A stretch of 21,995 nucleotides of DNA from JANYJJ01 sp038241115 (GTDB lineage Bacteria > Pseudomonadota > Gammaproteobacteria > Burkholderiales > Burkholderiaceae_C), in the NCBI GenBank assembly GCA_038241115.1, contig JBBRGA010000049.1, forward strand, positions 1 to 21,995, in the 5' to 3' direction. The notes beneath the pieces are model-generated. The model was not told where the DNA came from. It did no database searches and worked only from the letters and a program-made list of their open reading frames with translations. The first letter of the stretch is position 1. Each line of letters opens with the position of its first letter. A program made the position numbers and the translations under genes. This document shows positions 15,220 to 21,995 of the stretch, one piece after another.

Positions 15220-16434
15220 TTGCCTGCATACAAATTTGAAGCGCTGACAGCCGCTGGCAAGTCGACCACCGGCTTGCTGGAGGCCGACAACGCCAAGGCG
15301 GCGCGGGCTCAGTTGCGCGCGCAGGCATTGGTGCCGCTGGACGTCACGCAGGTGGCGTCGGCGGGAACGCAGTCGCTGGGCAAAAACTTCTCGCGCAAGG
15401 TGTTCAACGCCACGAACTTGGCGGTCTGGACGCGCCAACTCGCCGGCTTGGTGGGCAGCGGTTTGCCCCTGGAGCGGGCTTTGACTGCACTGACCGATGA
15501 AGCCGAGGACCCACGCCAGCGCGAGCTGGTCGCGCATCTGCGCGCTGAAGTAAATGCCGGTTCACCGTTTGCGCAAGCGCTGGGCAGCGCGCCGCGCGAG
15601 TTCGATGAGGTCTATCGCGGCGTGGTGGCAGCCGGTGAACAAAGCGGCGCATTGGGCCAGGTGCTGGAGCGTTTGGCCGACGATCTGGAGGCACGCCAAG
15701 AGCTCAAATCCAAGCTGATCGCGGCCACGCTGTACCCGGCCATCGTGTCCATCATCGCGGTGGTGATCGTCATCTTCTTGGTGACGTATGTGGTGCCGCA
15801 AGTCGCAGCCGTGTTTACCAGTTCCAAGCGTTCGCTGCCGGCGCTGACGGTGGCCATGTTGAACATCAGTGCTTTCCTGCGCAACTGGGGTTGGCTGCTG
15901 TTGTTGGGGGTCATAGCGGGCATGGCAACTTTGAGCGTGATGCTGCGCAATGAGGATTTTCGCGAGCGTTTTGATGCGGGCTTCTTGAACCTGCCACTCA
16001 TCGGCAAACTCGCGCGCGGCTACAACGCGGCGCGCTTTGCCGGCACGCTGGCCATGCTGGCCGGTGCCGGCGTGCCAATTTTGAAAGCGCTGCAAGCGGC
16101 GGCTGAAACGCTGTCCAACCGCTCGATGCGGGCTGACGCGATGGACGCCCTGGTTCAGGTGCGCGAAGGCGCACCTCTGGCTTCGGCACTGGCCGGCAAA
16201 AAACGCTTTCCTGGTTTACTCGCCATGTTCTCGCGCTTGGGCGAACAAACCGGACAGCTGCCCGTCATGCTCGACCGCGCAGCACGACAACTCACCATGG
16301 AGGTGCAGCGCCGCTCCATGCAAATGGCCACCATCCTGGAGCCGCTGCTCATCGTGGTGATGGGTTTGGTGGTGATGCTCATCGTGCTGGCGGTGTTGCT
16401 GCCCATCATCCAGCTCAACACCTGGGTCAAGTGA
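15220..16434 (+). CDS. gspF: Type II secretion system inner-membrane platform protein GspF
   Basis: The product (404 residues from this start) has the duplicated T2SSF domain: WTRQLAGLVGSGLPLERAL with AAGEQSGALGQVLERLAD in the first half and ARFAGTLAMLAGAGVPILKALQ with SRLGEQTGQLPVMLDRAA in the second. Three membrane helices are seen (about 170-195, 223-243 and 373-398). It is the polytopic core of the inner-membrane platform. No ATG is available near the N-terminus. I chose TTG at 15220 because it gives MPAYKFEALTAAG, matching the usual GspF beginning; TTG at 15187 is the alternative. Neither has a ribosome binding site, which is odd for the last gene of the cluster. Confidence 0.93.
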   Translation: MPAYKFEALTAAGKSTTGLLEADNAKAARAQLRAQALVPLDVTQVASAGTQSLGKNFSRKVFNATNLAVWTRQLAGLVGSGLPLERALTALTDEAEDPRQRELVAHLRAEVNAGSPFAQALGSAPREFDEVYRGVVAAGEQSGALGQVLERLADDLEARQELKSKLIAATLYPAIVSIIAVVIVIFLVTYVVPQVAAVFTSSKRSLPALTVAMLNISAFLRNWGWLLLLGVIAGMATLSVMLRNEDFRERFDAGFLNLPLIGKLARGYNAARFAGTLAMLAGAGVPILKALQAAAETLSNRSMRADAMDALVQVREGAPLASALAGKKRFPGLLAMFSRLGEQTGQLPVMLDRAARQLTMEVQRRSMQMATILEPLLIVVMGLVVMLIVLAVLLPIIQLNTWVK

Positions 16435-16492
16435 TTGCTCGGGCGGGGCCGATGAAACCTCAGCCCATGTCTTCAGACGCCTGTCGGCGCTG

Positions 16493-16519
16493 AGCGGTCA
16501 TTCCGCTGGCGGCTTTTTT
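16493..16519 (+). terminator. Possible terminator after gspF
   Basis: A short stem AGCGG-TCATT-CCGCT (16493-16507) is followed six bases later by six Ts (16514-16519). The stem is only 5 bp and the T-run is not immediately adjacent, so support is modest. Its position, after gspF and before the convergent psd gene, is where the T2SS transcript should end. Confidence 0.35.
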
Positions 16520-16531
16520 CCGGCCGAACGG

Positions 16532-17392
16532 TCAGGCCGACTGAAAGTCGGCCATCACTTCACCCAAGCGAATCGCACGTCCTGCATTCCACTGCGAGTT
16601 GAAACCCAACGGCCCTTTGGGGAACAGCATCACCACCGTCGAGCCCAGCAAGAAACGGCCCATTTCCTGACCTTGTTTCAACGTGGTCGGCATGGCTTGA
16701 CCTTCGCCGTACTTCCACTCACGCACTTTCCCCACACGCGGCGGGTTCACCACACCGTGCCACACCGTGGCCATGCTGCCGACGATGGTGGCACCTACCA
16801 GCACCAACACAAACGGGCCGTGCTGGCCGTCGAAAACGCAAACCACGCGCTCGTTGCGCGCAAACAAACCGGGGACGCCGCGCGCGGTGGTCGGGTTGAC
16901 TGAAAACAGCGCCCCTGGCACGTGAATCATGCGCGTCAAGCGGCCGTCGCAGGGCATGTGGATGCGGTGGTAATCCCTGGGGCTGAGGTAGAGCGTGGCG
17001 AAGTGGCCGTCAGTGAACTGCGCAGCCAACGCCGCGTCGCCTCCGACCAACGTCGCGGTCGAGTAACTGTGGCCCTTGGCTTGAAAAATTTGATCGCCCT
17101 GAATCGCGCCAATCTGGCTGATCGCACCGTCCACCGGGCAAATTAAATCGGCACGGGCAATCGGCCTCGCGCCAGGCTTCAGCGCGCGCGTAAAGAAGTC
17201 GTTGAAGCTTCGATAGCTGGCAATGTCGGGGTTGGCTGCCTCGGCCATGTTGACCTGGTACTTGCCCACAAACCAGCGAATGATGGCGGTGGTAGCGCCG
17301 CCCCATTCACTGCCCGCCACCCAACCGCCAAATGCGGTGATGGCTTGCTTGGGCAACGCATATTGGGGGAGCACTTTGAAGCGGTCTGACAT
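16532..17392 (-). CDS. psd: Phosphatidylserine decarboxylase proenzyme
   Basis: The 286-residue product converts phosphatidylserine to phosphatidylethanolamine at the cytoplasmic membrane. The self-cleavage site LGST is present (Gly250-Ser251), where the serine becomes the pyruvoyl cofactor and splits the protein into beta and alpha chains. Other family segments are CPVDGAISQIG with the catalytic Asp, LSPRDYHRIHMP with conserved His residues, and FNDFFTRALKPGARP. I chose the ATG at 17390-17392 (MSDRFKVLPQYALPKQ), which has AAGG about eight bases upstream; the open frame extends further but without family features. Length matches the proteobacterial class I enzyme. It converges with gspF. The serine synthase gene pssA is not in the window. 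Confidence 0.95.
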   Translation of the reverse strand: MSDRFKVLPQYALPKQAITAFGGWVAGSEWGGATTAIIRWFVGKYQVNMAEAANPDIASYRSFNDFFTRALKPGARPIARADLICPVDGAISQIGAIQGDQIFQAKGHSYSTATLVGGDAALAAQFTDGHFATLYLSPRDYHRIHMPCDGRLTRMIHVPGALFSVNPTTARGVPGLFARNERVVCVFDGQHGPFVLVLVGATIVGSMATVWHGVVNPPRVGKVREWKYGEGQAMPTTLKQGQEMGRFLLGSTVVMLFPKGPLGFNSQWNAGRAIRLGEVMADFQSA

Positions 17393-17450
17393 CGGATGAG
17401 CCTTGGGAAGACGGGCCTTGAAACAGGTGCGAAAGCCAACAGGCTTTGAG

Positions 17451-17720
17451 ATGGATGCGGGGCGGCCGGGAGGCGAACTCCGGGAGGCTGGCCTCAAGCT
17501 CAGCAACCAAACAATGTTGTCTGCGAGTTTGGCCGAGACGGGTTTCGACTCAGGAGCCTTCGAAGCGTGGGTGGCCCGTCGGAACTTGAAGGCCCAACCG
17601 CTCAACGACAGCGAAGCAACAATTTCTTGCTTCGCGTCTGTGTCGCCGCTCGGCGTTGTCGGCGGGCAAGTGTCTTTGGACCAGGACCGGTTGAAATTGG
17701 TACGCGAGGCCCTGAGTTAA
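17451..17720 (+). CDS. Doubtful small hypothetical ORF (89 residues)
   Basis: This frame fills most of the 349-base space between psd and the aminotransferase gene. I do not recognise the product. It contains AETGFDSGAFEAWVARRNLKAQPL and ends DQDRLKLVREALS, a composition that looks more protein-like than the other frames, and roughly three quarters of its third codon positions are G or C, as in the neighbouring genes. The ribosome binding site is weak (AGG about ten bases upstream of the ATG). A later ATG at 17514 would give 68 residues. It would be divergent from psd. It may be a chance frame. Confidence 0.3.
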   Translation: MDAGRPGGELREAGLKLSNQTMLSASLAETGFDSGAFEAWVARRNLKAQPLNDSEATISCFASVSPLGVVGGQVSLDQDRLKLVREALS

Positions 17721-17741
17721 ACCGCAAGCCCGGGTTGGCAA

Positions 17742-18908
17742 TCAAGCGGCAACACGAAGCGGCACCTCGACATGCACTGGTTCCAAAACTGCGTCCAAGG
17801 CGCGCTCTAAATTGGCCACCGTGCGTTGAATGTTGTGCAATTTGTCCAGCCCAAACAGCCCAATGCGGAAGGTCGAAAAATCGGCGCCTTCGTCGCACTG
17901 CAAGGGCACGCCCGCGGCGGTCTGCAAGCCCAGAGCCAAGAACTTTTTGCCCGATTGAACCCCGGGATCGCTGGTGTAGCTCACCACCACGCCAGGCGCT
18001 TCGAAGCCAGCGGCGGCCACGCTCTTCACGCCTTTGCGGGCAAGCATGGCGCGCACTTGTCGGCCCAATTCCCACTGCTCGGCGCACACCTTGTCGAACC
18101 CGTAGGCCTGGGTTTCTTGCATCACTTCATAGGTGCGCATCAGCGCGTCGGTGGGCAAGGTGGTGTGGTACGCATAGCCACCGCTCTCGTAGGTTTCCAT
18201 GATCTGCATCCACTTGCGCAAGTCAACGGCGTAGCTGCTGCTGGTGGTGGTGTCGATGCGCTCGCGCGCCAGCGCACTGAGCATCACAAAAGCGCAGCAG
18301 GGTGAGCCGCTCCAGCCTTTTTGGGGCGCGCTGATCAGCACGTCCACGCCCGTGGCCACCATGTCCACCCAAATCGTTCCGGATGCGATGCAGTCAAGCA
18401 CCAGCAAACCGCCCACCGCATGGACAGCATCTGCCACCTCGCGCAAATAAGCGTCAGGCAAGATGATGCCGGCCGAGGTTTCAACGTGCGGGGCAAACAC
18501 AACCGCCGGGCGTTGCGCGTGAATGGCGGCCACCACTTCTTCGATGGGCGCGGGCGCGAACGGAGCAAGCTTGTCGGCATGAGTTCGGCGTGCTTTGAGC
18601 ACGGTGGCCTCAGACGGAATGTGACCCATGTCGAATATCTGTGTCCAGCGGTAGCTGAACCAGCCGTTTCGAATCACCATGCAGTGCTGGCCGCTGCCAA
18701 ACTGACGCGCGACGGCTTCCATGCCGTAAGTGCCGCTGCCTGGAACCAAGACCGCAGTTTTCGCGTTGTAAACCTGCTTCAAGATGCCCGAGATGCCGCG
18801 CATCACGCCCTGGAAACTTTGCGACATGTGGTTCAGCGCACGGTCGGTATAGACCACCGAGTACTCGAGCAAACCGTCAGGATCGATGTTGTTCAACAAG
18901 CCAGGCAT
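17742..18908 (-). CDS. Class V PLP-dependent aminotransferase, alanine-glyoxylate/serine-pyruvate type
   Basis: The 388-residue product belongs to fold-type I class V aminotransferases. The PLP lysine is Lys197 in LISAPQKGWSGSP; Asp172 in GLLVLDCIASG should hold the pyridine nitrogen; LVPGSGTYGMEAVARQF (54-70 of this start) is the cofactor phosphate-binding segment. Enzymes of this subgroup use alanine, serine or similar donors with glyoxylate or pyruvate; the exact substrate cannot be read here. I chose the ATG at 18906-18908 because GGAG lies eight bases upstream; a TTG twelve bases earlier is a weaker choice. The gene stands alone, divergent from the small protein gene at 19022. It could serve glyoxylate, serine or aminophosphonate metabolism; none of these has neighbouring support. 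Confidence 0.88.
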   Translation of the reverse strand: MPGLLNNIDPDGLLEYSVVYTDRALNHMSQSFQGVMRGISGILKQVYNAKTAVLVPGSGTYGMEAVARQFGSGQHCMVIRNGWFSYRWTQIFDMGHIPSEATVLKARRTHADKLAPFAPAPIEEVVAAIHAQRPAVVFAPHVETSAGIILPDAYLREVADAVHAVGGLLVLDCIASGTIWVDMVATGVDVLISAPQKGWSGSPCCAFVMLSALARERIDTTTSSSYAVDLRKWMQIMETYESGGYAYHTTLPTDALMRTYEVMQETQAYGFDKVCAEQWELGRQVRAMLARKGVKSVAAAGFEAPGVVVSYTSDPGVQSGKKFLALGLQTAAGVPLQCDEGADFSTFRIGLFGLDKLHNIQRTVANLERALDAVLEPVHVEVPLRVAA

Positions 18909-19021
18909 AGTGGGCTCCAATCAATATAAGTGGGATGGCTGCTGCCCAAACGTTGCAGTGGGCGGTCGCCGCCGATTATGGCCGCGGTGGCCTAGACTGT
19001 GCCAGCACCTAGCTTGAACCC

Positions 19022-19342
19022 ATGACAGACAACCAGTCCATCGAAATCCCGCCGTCGTTTACTGCGCTTTTCACAACACCGGGGCGTATCAAACCCAACC
19101 TCACCTTGGTGGCGATGAGCGCGCGATATGAGCTCTGCGAAGATTTGGCCACGATGCTCACAGAGCACGCCAAGACCGTGCTGTTCGACTTGGGAATCAC
19201 CGAAACCGACGTTTTGGAGCGCTGCGAACTGGGCCTGCTGACCGAGGAATCTGCCGTCAGCCAGGTGGAGGCGCGCTGGGTCATACGGCGTTTGGCCGAA
19301 CTATTGGGTTGGGACGATCCGGGTGAAGCTTTGCCGACGTGA
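19022..19342 (+). CDS. Small uncharacterised protein, possibly conserved in Comamonadaceae
   Basis: The 106-residue product is soluble and acidic, with no signal peptide or membrane helix. Visible features are an N-terminal IPPSFTALFTTPGRIKPN, then a helical ARYELCEDLATMLTEHAKTVLFDLGITETDVLERCELGLL and WVIRRLAELLGW near the end. I recall short proteins of this plan in Comamonadaceae, sometimes labelled without evidence as 'ATPase with chaperone activity'; no nucleotide-binding motif is present here, so that label should not be trusted. The ATG has no good ribosome binding site. It is divergent from the aminotransferase and converges with the thioesterase, 33 bases apart. Function unknown. Confidence 0.75.
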   Translation: MTDNQSIEIPPSFTALFTTPGRIKPNLTLVAMSARYELCEDLATMLTEHAKTVLFDLGITETDVLERCELGLLTEESAVSQVEARWVIRRLAELLGWDDPGEALPT

Positions 19343-19375
19343 TCGAACCCGGAGCTGCCCGCGAGGGCGCGCCCT

Positions 19376-19891
19376 TCAGGTTCTTGAAATAACTGTTGAT
19401 GTGGCCGTTGATGCCGATATTGGTGTTGGTACAGGTGCAGGTGCAGGTGCAGGTATCAGCCGCGGCTTGCCGTAAGTGTCAATGGCCACGTAAGTCAAGT
19501 TCGCTTCGGTCACTTTGACCACATGCAAGTTCGACGGATCACGCTCGGCGTAGACCTCGACATTCACCGTGATCGAGGTTTTGCCGATGCGCTCAACCTT
19601 GGCATAGAAACTCAGCAAGTCACCCATGGACACCGGCTGCTTGAAGATGAATTGGTTAACCGCCACCGTGGCGATGCGGCCTTTGGCGATGCGCGCGGGC
19701 AACACAGCGCCGGCCAAGTCAACCTGCGCCATGATCCAGCCGCCGAAGATGTCGCCGTTGCCATTGGCGTCTGCCGGCATGGGCATCACGCGCAGCACCA
19801 GTTGACGGTCGCCAGGCAGTTGCAAAGGCGCAATCGAATCGGTGGCGCTGTTTTTATCGACGGCCGAAGGCTGGGTTGAACTCTGTTGCAT
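19376..19891 (-). CDS. Acyl-CoA thioesterase, YciA-like hotdog-fold protein
   Basis: The 171-residue product has the YciA/BACH-type hotdog signature: MPADANGNGDIFGGWIMAQVDLAGAV, with the catalytic Asp in the NGDIFGGW motif, then VAVNQFIFKQPVSMGDLLSFYAKVERIGKTSITVNVEVYAE. It hydrolyses acyl-CoA to free acid and CoA in the cytoplasm; chain-length preference cannot be read. After about residue 146 a tail of Pro/Ala/Ser/Thr follows, coded partly by a 6-base tandem repeat, and looks disordered. The ATG has a strong GGAGGTGAGG-type ribosome binding site. It is divergent from the Atm1-type exporter. Confidence 0.92.
   Translation of the reverse strand: MQQSSTQPSAVDKNSATDSIAPLQLPGDRQLVLRVMPMPADANGNGDIFGGWIMAQVDLAGAVLPARIAKGRIATVAVNQFIFKQPVSMGDLLSFYAKVERIGKTSITVNVEVYAERDPSNLHVVKVTEANLTYVAIDTYGKPRLIPAPAPAPVPTPISASTATSTVISRT
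19433..19454. repeat. Hexanucleotide tandem repeat in the thioesterase tail
   Basis: Three copies of AGGTGC plus a partial fourth (AGGT) on the + strand encode, on the minus strand, the Pro-Ala alternation of the thioesterase C-terminus. The repeat is in frame. Confidence 0.85.
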
Positions 19892-20047
19892 AGTGCCTCA
19901 CCTCCACATTTCTAGAAAGCCTGCAAGGGACTTCGATACCTCAGCCCCAACGGGTGTTTTGTGTGTTTCAGATTTTGTAGCGCTTCAAGTTTGCAAGCGC
20001 CATGCACTGAATACTGCCAGCTTCATTTCCAGATTGATTTTTCCACG

Positions 20048-21871
20048 ATGCGTCCTTCCTCTCATGCAGCGCCTGCAGACATTGCAACCGCCGTCAACAC
20101 ATCGCCGCGCTCCGACTGGTCCACGCTGAAAAAACTGCTGCCCTACGTGTGGCAGTGGCGCGGCCGCGTGGCGGTGGCGCTGATGTTTTTGGTGGCGGCC
20201 AAAGTCGCCAACGTCGGCGTGCCATTGGTGCTCAAGCAGTTGGTGGACGCGCTGAGTCTGAAACCCGGCGACCCGAGTGCGCTGCTGGCGGTGCCGGTGG
20301 CGCTGTTGCTGGCTTACGGCGCCCTGCGCTTGTCGATAACAGCATTTACCGAACTGCGCGAATTTTTGTTCTACCCGGTCGCGGCACGCATCGCGCGGCG
20401 CGTGTCGCTGGAGGCTTTTGAGCATCTGCTGGCTTTGAGTTTGCGCTTCCATTTAGAGCGCCAAACCGGCGGGGTGTCTCGCGACATAGAGCGTGGCTCA
20501 CGCAGCATTCAGTCGCTGCTGAACTTCACCATCTACAACATCCTGCCCACGCTCTTTGAGATCACGCTGGTGATTGTTTTGTTGTCCGCAAAGTTTGACG
20601 GCTGGTTTGCAGTGATCACCTTTGGCGCGCTGATTCTGTACCTCGGCTTCACTGTCGCGGTGACCGAATGGCGCACCCACTTTCGCCGCGCCATGAATGA
20701 GCAAGACAGCAAGGCCAACACCAAGGCGGTGGATGCGCTCATCAACTATGAGACGGTGAAGTACTTCTCCAACGAGCACTTCGAACAAGCGCGCTACGAC
20801 GACAACTTGAAGCGCCTGGAAACTGCCTCCATCAAATCGCAAACCTCGCTGTCGCTGCTCAACCTGGGGCAAAGCTTCATCATTGCCGTGACAGTGACGC
20901 TGCTGGTGTGGCGCGCCACCGTGGGCGTGGTGGGCGGCACCATGACGCTGGGCGACTTGGTGCTGGTCAACGCGCTGATGATTCAGCTCTACATCCCGCT
21001 GAATTTTTTGGGCGTGATCTACCGCGAAATCAAGCAGTCGATGATCGACATGGAAAAGATGTTTGCGCTGCTCGGACAAAACCGCGAAATCGCCGACGCG
21101 CCAGATGCGCAGCCACTGCACACCGCGGGTGGCGCGGTGAAATTTGACAACGTGCGCTTTGGCTACGACACCGACCGCACCATATTGCATGGTGTGAGTT
21201 TCGAGATTCCGGCCGGCAAAACCGTGGCCGTGGTCGGCCCTTCGGGCTCGGGCAAAAGTACGCTGGCACGCTTGATGTTTCGTTTTTACGATGTCAATTC
21301 AGGCGGCATTTCCATCGATGGCCAAGACATCCGCCACATCACACAGCTCAGCCTGCGCCAGTCGATTGGCATCGTGCCGCAAGACACCGTGCTGTTCAAC
21401 GACACCGTCGAATACAACATCGCCTACGGCCGCACATCTGCCACGCGCGACGAGGTCGAAGGCGCTGCCAAAGCCGCCCACATTCACGACTTCATCGCGT
21501 CGACGCCCAAGGGCTACAACACCATGGTCGGCGAGCGCGGCCTGAAGTTGTCGGGGGGTGAAAAACAGCGCGTGGCGATTGCCCGCACGCTGCTCAAAAA
21601 CCCGCCGATCCTGATTTTTGATGAAGCCACGTCGGCGCTGGATTCGGCCAACGAACGCGCCATTCAAACCGAGCTGCAAAGTGCTGCCGCCAACCGCACC
21701 GCGCTGGTGATCGCGCACCGCCTGTCAACCGTGGTGGACGCGCATCAGATTCTGGTCATGGAGTTGGGCCGCATCTTGGAGCGCGGCACGCACAACGAGC
21801 TGCTGGCCTTGGGCGGACGCTATGCCGAAATGTGGGCCTTGCAGCAAAGCGTGGCCGAATCGAAAATCTAA
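20048..21871 (+). CDS. Atm1-type ABC exporter (fused permease and ATPase)
   Basis: The 607-residue product is a half-transporter with six predicted membrane helices (about 40-335) and a C-terminal ATPase domain. Walker A is GPSGSGKST (397-405), the Q-loop is IVPQD (442-446), the ABC signature is LSGGEKQRVA (501-510), Walker B is ILIFDEATSALD (521-532), and the H-loop is AHRLST with His557. The segment DALINYETVKYFSNEHFEQARY (229-250) is characteristic of the Atm1/HMT1 branch, which exports glutathione-linked or sulfur-containing compounds and metal-thiol conjugates. I chose the ATG at 20048; the frame is open upstream to a GTG at 19961 but that extension is Cys-rich and atypical. The ribosome binding site is weak. 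It probably works as a homodimer in the inner membrane. Confidence 0.93.
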   Translation: MRPSSHAAPADIATAVNTSPRSDWSTLKKLLPYVWQWRGRVAVALMFLVAAKVANVGVPLVLKQLVDALSLKPGDPSALLAVPVALLLAYGALRLSITAFTELREFLFYPVAARIARRVSLEAFEHLLALSLRFHLERQTGGVSRDIERGSRSIQSLLNFTIYNILPTLFEITLVIVLLSAKFDGWFAVITFGALILYLGFTVAVTEWRTHFRRAMNEQDSKANTKAVDALINYETVKYFSNEHFEQARYDDNLKRLETASIKSQTSLSLLNLGQSFIIAVTVTLLVWRATVGVVGGTMTLGDLVLVNALMIQLYIPLNFLGVIYREIKQSMIDMEKMFALLGQNREIADAPDAQPLHTAGGAVKFDNVRFGYDTDRTILHGVSFEIPAGKTVAVVGPSGSGKSTLARLMFRFYDVNSGGISIDGQDIRHITQLSLRQSIGIVPQDTVLFNDTVEYNIAYGRTSATRDEVEGAAKAAHIHDFIASTPKGYNTMVGERGLKLSGGEKQRVAIARTLLKNPPILIFDEATSALDSANERAIQTELQSAAANRTALVIAHRLSTVVDAHQILVMELGRILERGTHNELLALGGRYAEMWALQQSVAESKI

Positions 21872-21879
21872 GATCTGCT

Positions 21880-21899
21880 GGGGTTTGCTTACAGACCCC
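21880..21899 (+). terminator. Hairpin after the ABC exporter
   Basis: GGGGTTTG (21880-21887) and CAGACCCC (21892-21899) form an 8-bp stem with one G-T wobble and a CTTA loop, nine bases after the stop codon. There is no T-run after it, so intrinsic termination is uncertain; it may simply overlap the adjacent C-rich repeat. Confidence 0.3.
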
Positions 21900-21931
21900 C
21901 CTAATTTGGAAATACCCCCCTAAATCGGGGG
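21895..21931. repeat. Tandem C-rich boxes, possible regulator sites
   Basis: ACCCCCCTAA occurs at 21895-21904 and again at 21914-21923, a spacing of 19 bases or about two helical turns. The second box also forms a small dyad with GGGGG at 21927-21931. Two identical boxes on one face of the helix upstream of a promoter suggest binding of a dimeric or tandem regulator. Confidence 0.5.
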
Positions 21932-21959
21932 CGCGCTTCGCTCCTTTTAACGCCTATTC

Positions 21960-21976
21960 TTGGCATAGGGTGTGCC
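21960..21976 (+). promoter_or_regulatory. Candidate sigma-54 (RpoN) promoter
   Basis: TTGGCATAGGGTGTGC matches the -24/-12 pattern TTGGCAYR-N4-TTGC at every fixed position except one (G for T in the -12 box), with the invariant GG (21962-21963) and GC (21974-21975) correctly spaced. Transcription would start near 21987 and run right, out of the window. The C-rich boxes lie 35-65 bases upstream. Confidence 0.5.
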
Positions 21977-21995
21977 ATTGAACACACCTCATCAC

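Noticed and set aside
4701..16434. Type IV pilus or competence locus instead of T2SS
   Set aside because: The pseudopilin set GspG-K, GspC/L/M/N and the N0-N3 secretin are specific to type II secretion; no PilM-P or PilT-like gene is present.
16535..16553. 8-bp GGCCGACT/AGTCGGCC hairpin as a psd terminator
   Set aside because: It lies within the last psd codons and no T-run follows on the minus strand.
19980..20000. GCGCTT/AAGCGC inverted repeat upstream of the ABC exporter as an operator
   Set aside because: Six-base arms with a nine-base loop are common by chance, and no promoter pair could be fitted to it.

Overview
The window looks like chromosomal DNA of a Burkholderiales bacterium, most likely Comamonadaceae (Rhodoferax/Polaromonas/Variovorax-like). 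This is inferred from protein character, high third-position GC, a Coq7-type ubiquinone hydroxylase, a divergent gspC / gspGHIJKLMNDEF arrangement and a C-rich/G-rich intergenic repeat of a kind I remember from that family. No database search was possible. No rRNA, tRNA, CRISPR array, insertion sequence or prophage is visible.

Layout: 264-914 coq7 (ubiquinone synthesis); 929-1351 OsmC/YhfA-type protein on the minus strand; 1476-1632 a compact non-coding unit with a palindrome over a promoter, an RNA with anti-Shine-Dalgarno stretches and an intrinsic terminator; 1697-3283 ilvA (isoleucine synthesis); 3390-4640 a divergent CobT-family protein lacking both expected catalytic glutamates; 4701-16434 a type II secretion (T2SS) locus; 16532-17392 psd (minus); 17451-17720 a doubtful small ORF; 17742-18908 a class V PLP aminotransferase (minus); 19022-19342 a small uncharacterised protein; 19376-19891 a YciA-like acyl-CoA thioesterase (minus); 20048-21871 an Atm1-type ABC exporter. 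The right edge holds a hairpin, two direct repeats and a good sigma-54 promoter match aimed at a gene outside the window.

The T2SS genes form one machine: GspD is the outer-membrane secretin; GspC links it to the inner-membrane platform (GspF, GspL, GspM); GspE is the cytoplasmic ATPase; GspG is the major pseudopilin with GspH, I, J and K as minor ones; GspN is the accessory protein. Most junctions overlap or nearly touch, which implies translational coupling. The exceptions are a 227-base gap before gspL and a repeat-bearing gap before gspF. No prepilin peptidase (GspO/PilD) or pilotin is encoded here, so these must be supplied from elsewhere.

The most interesting items are the putative anti-Shine-Dalgarno small RNA with its palindromic promoter upstream of ilvA, the CobT homologue with replaced catalytic residues, and the sigma-54 promoter with tandem C-rich boxes at the right edge. 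Everything else looks like ordinary core-genome content.
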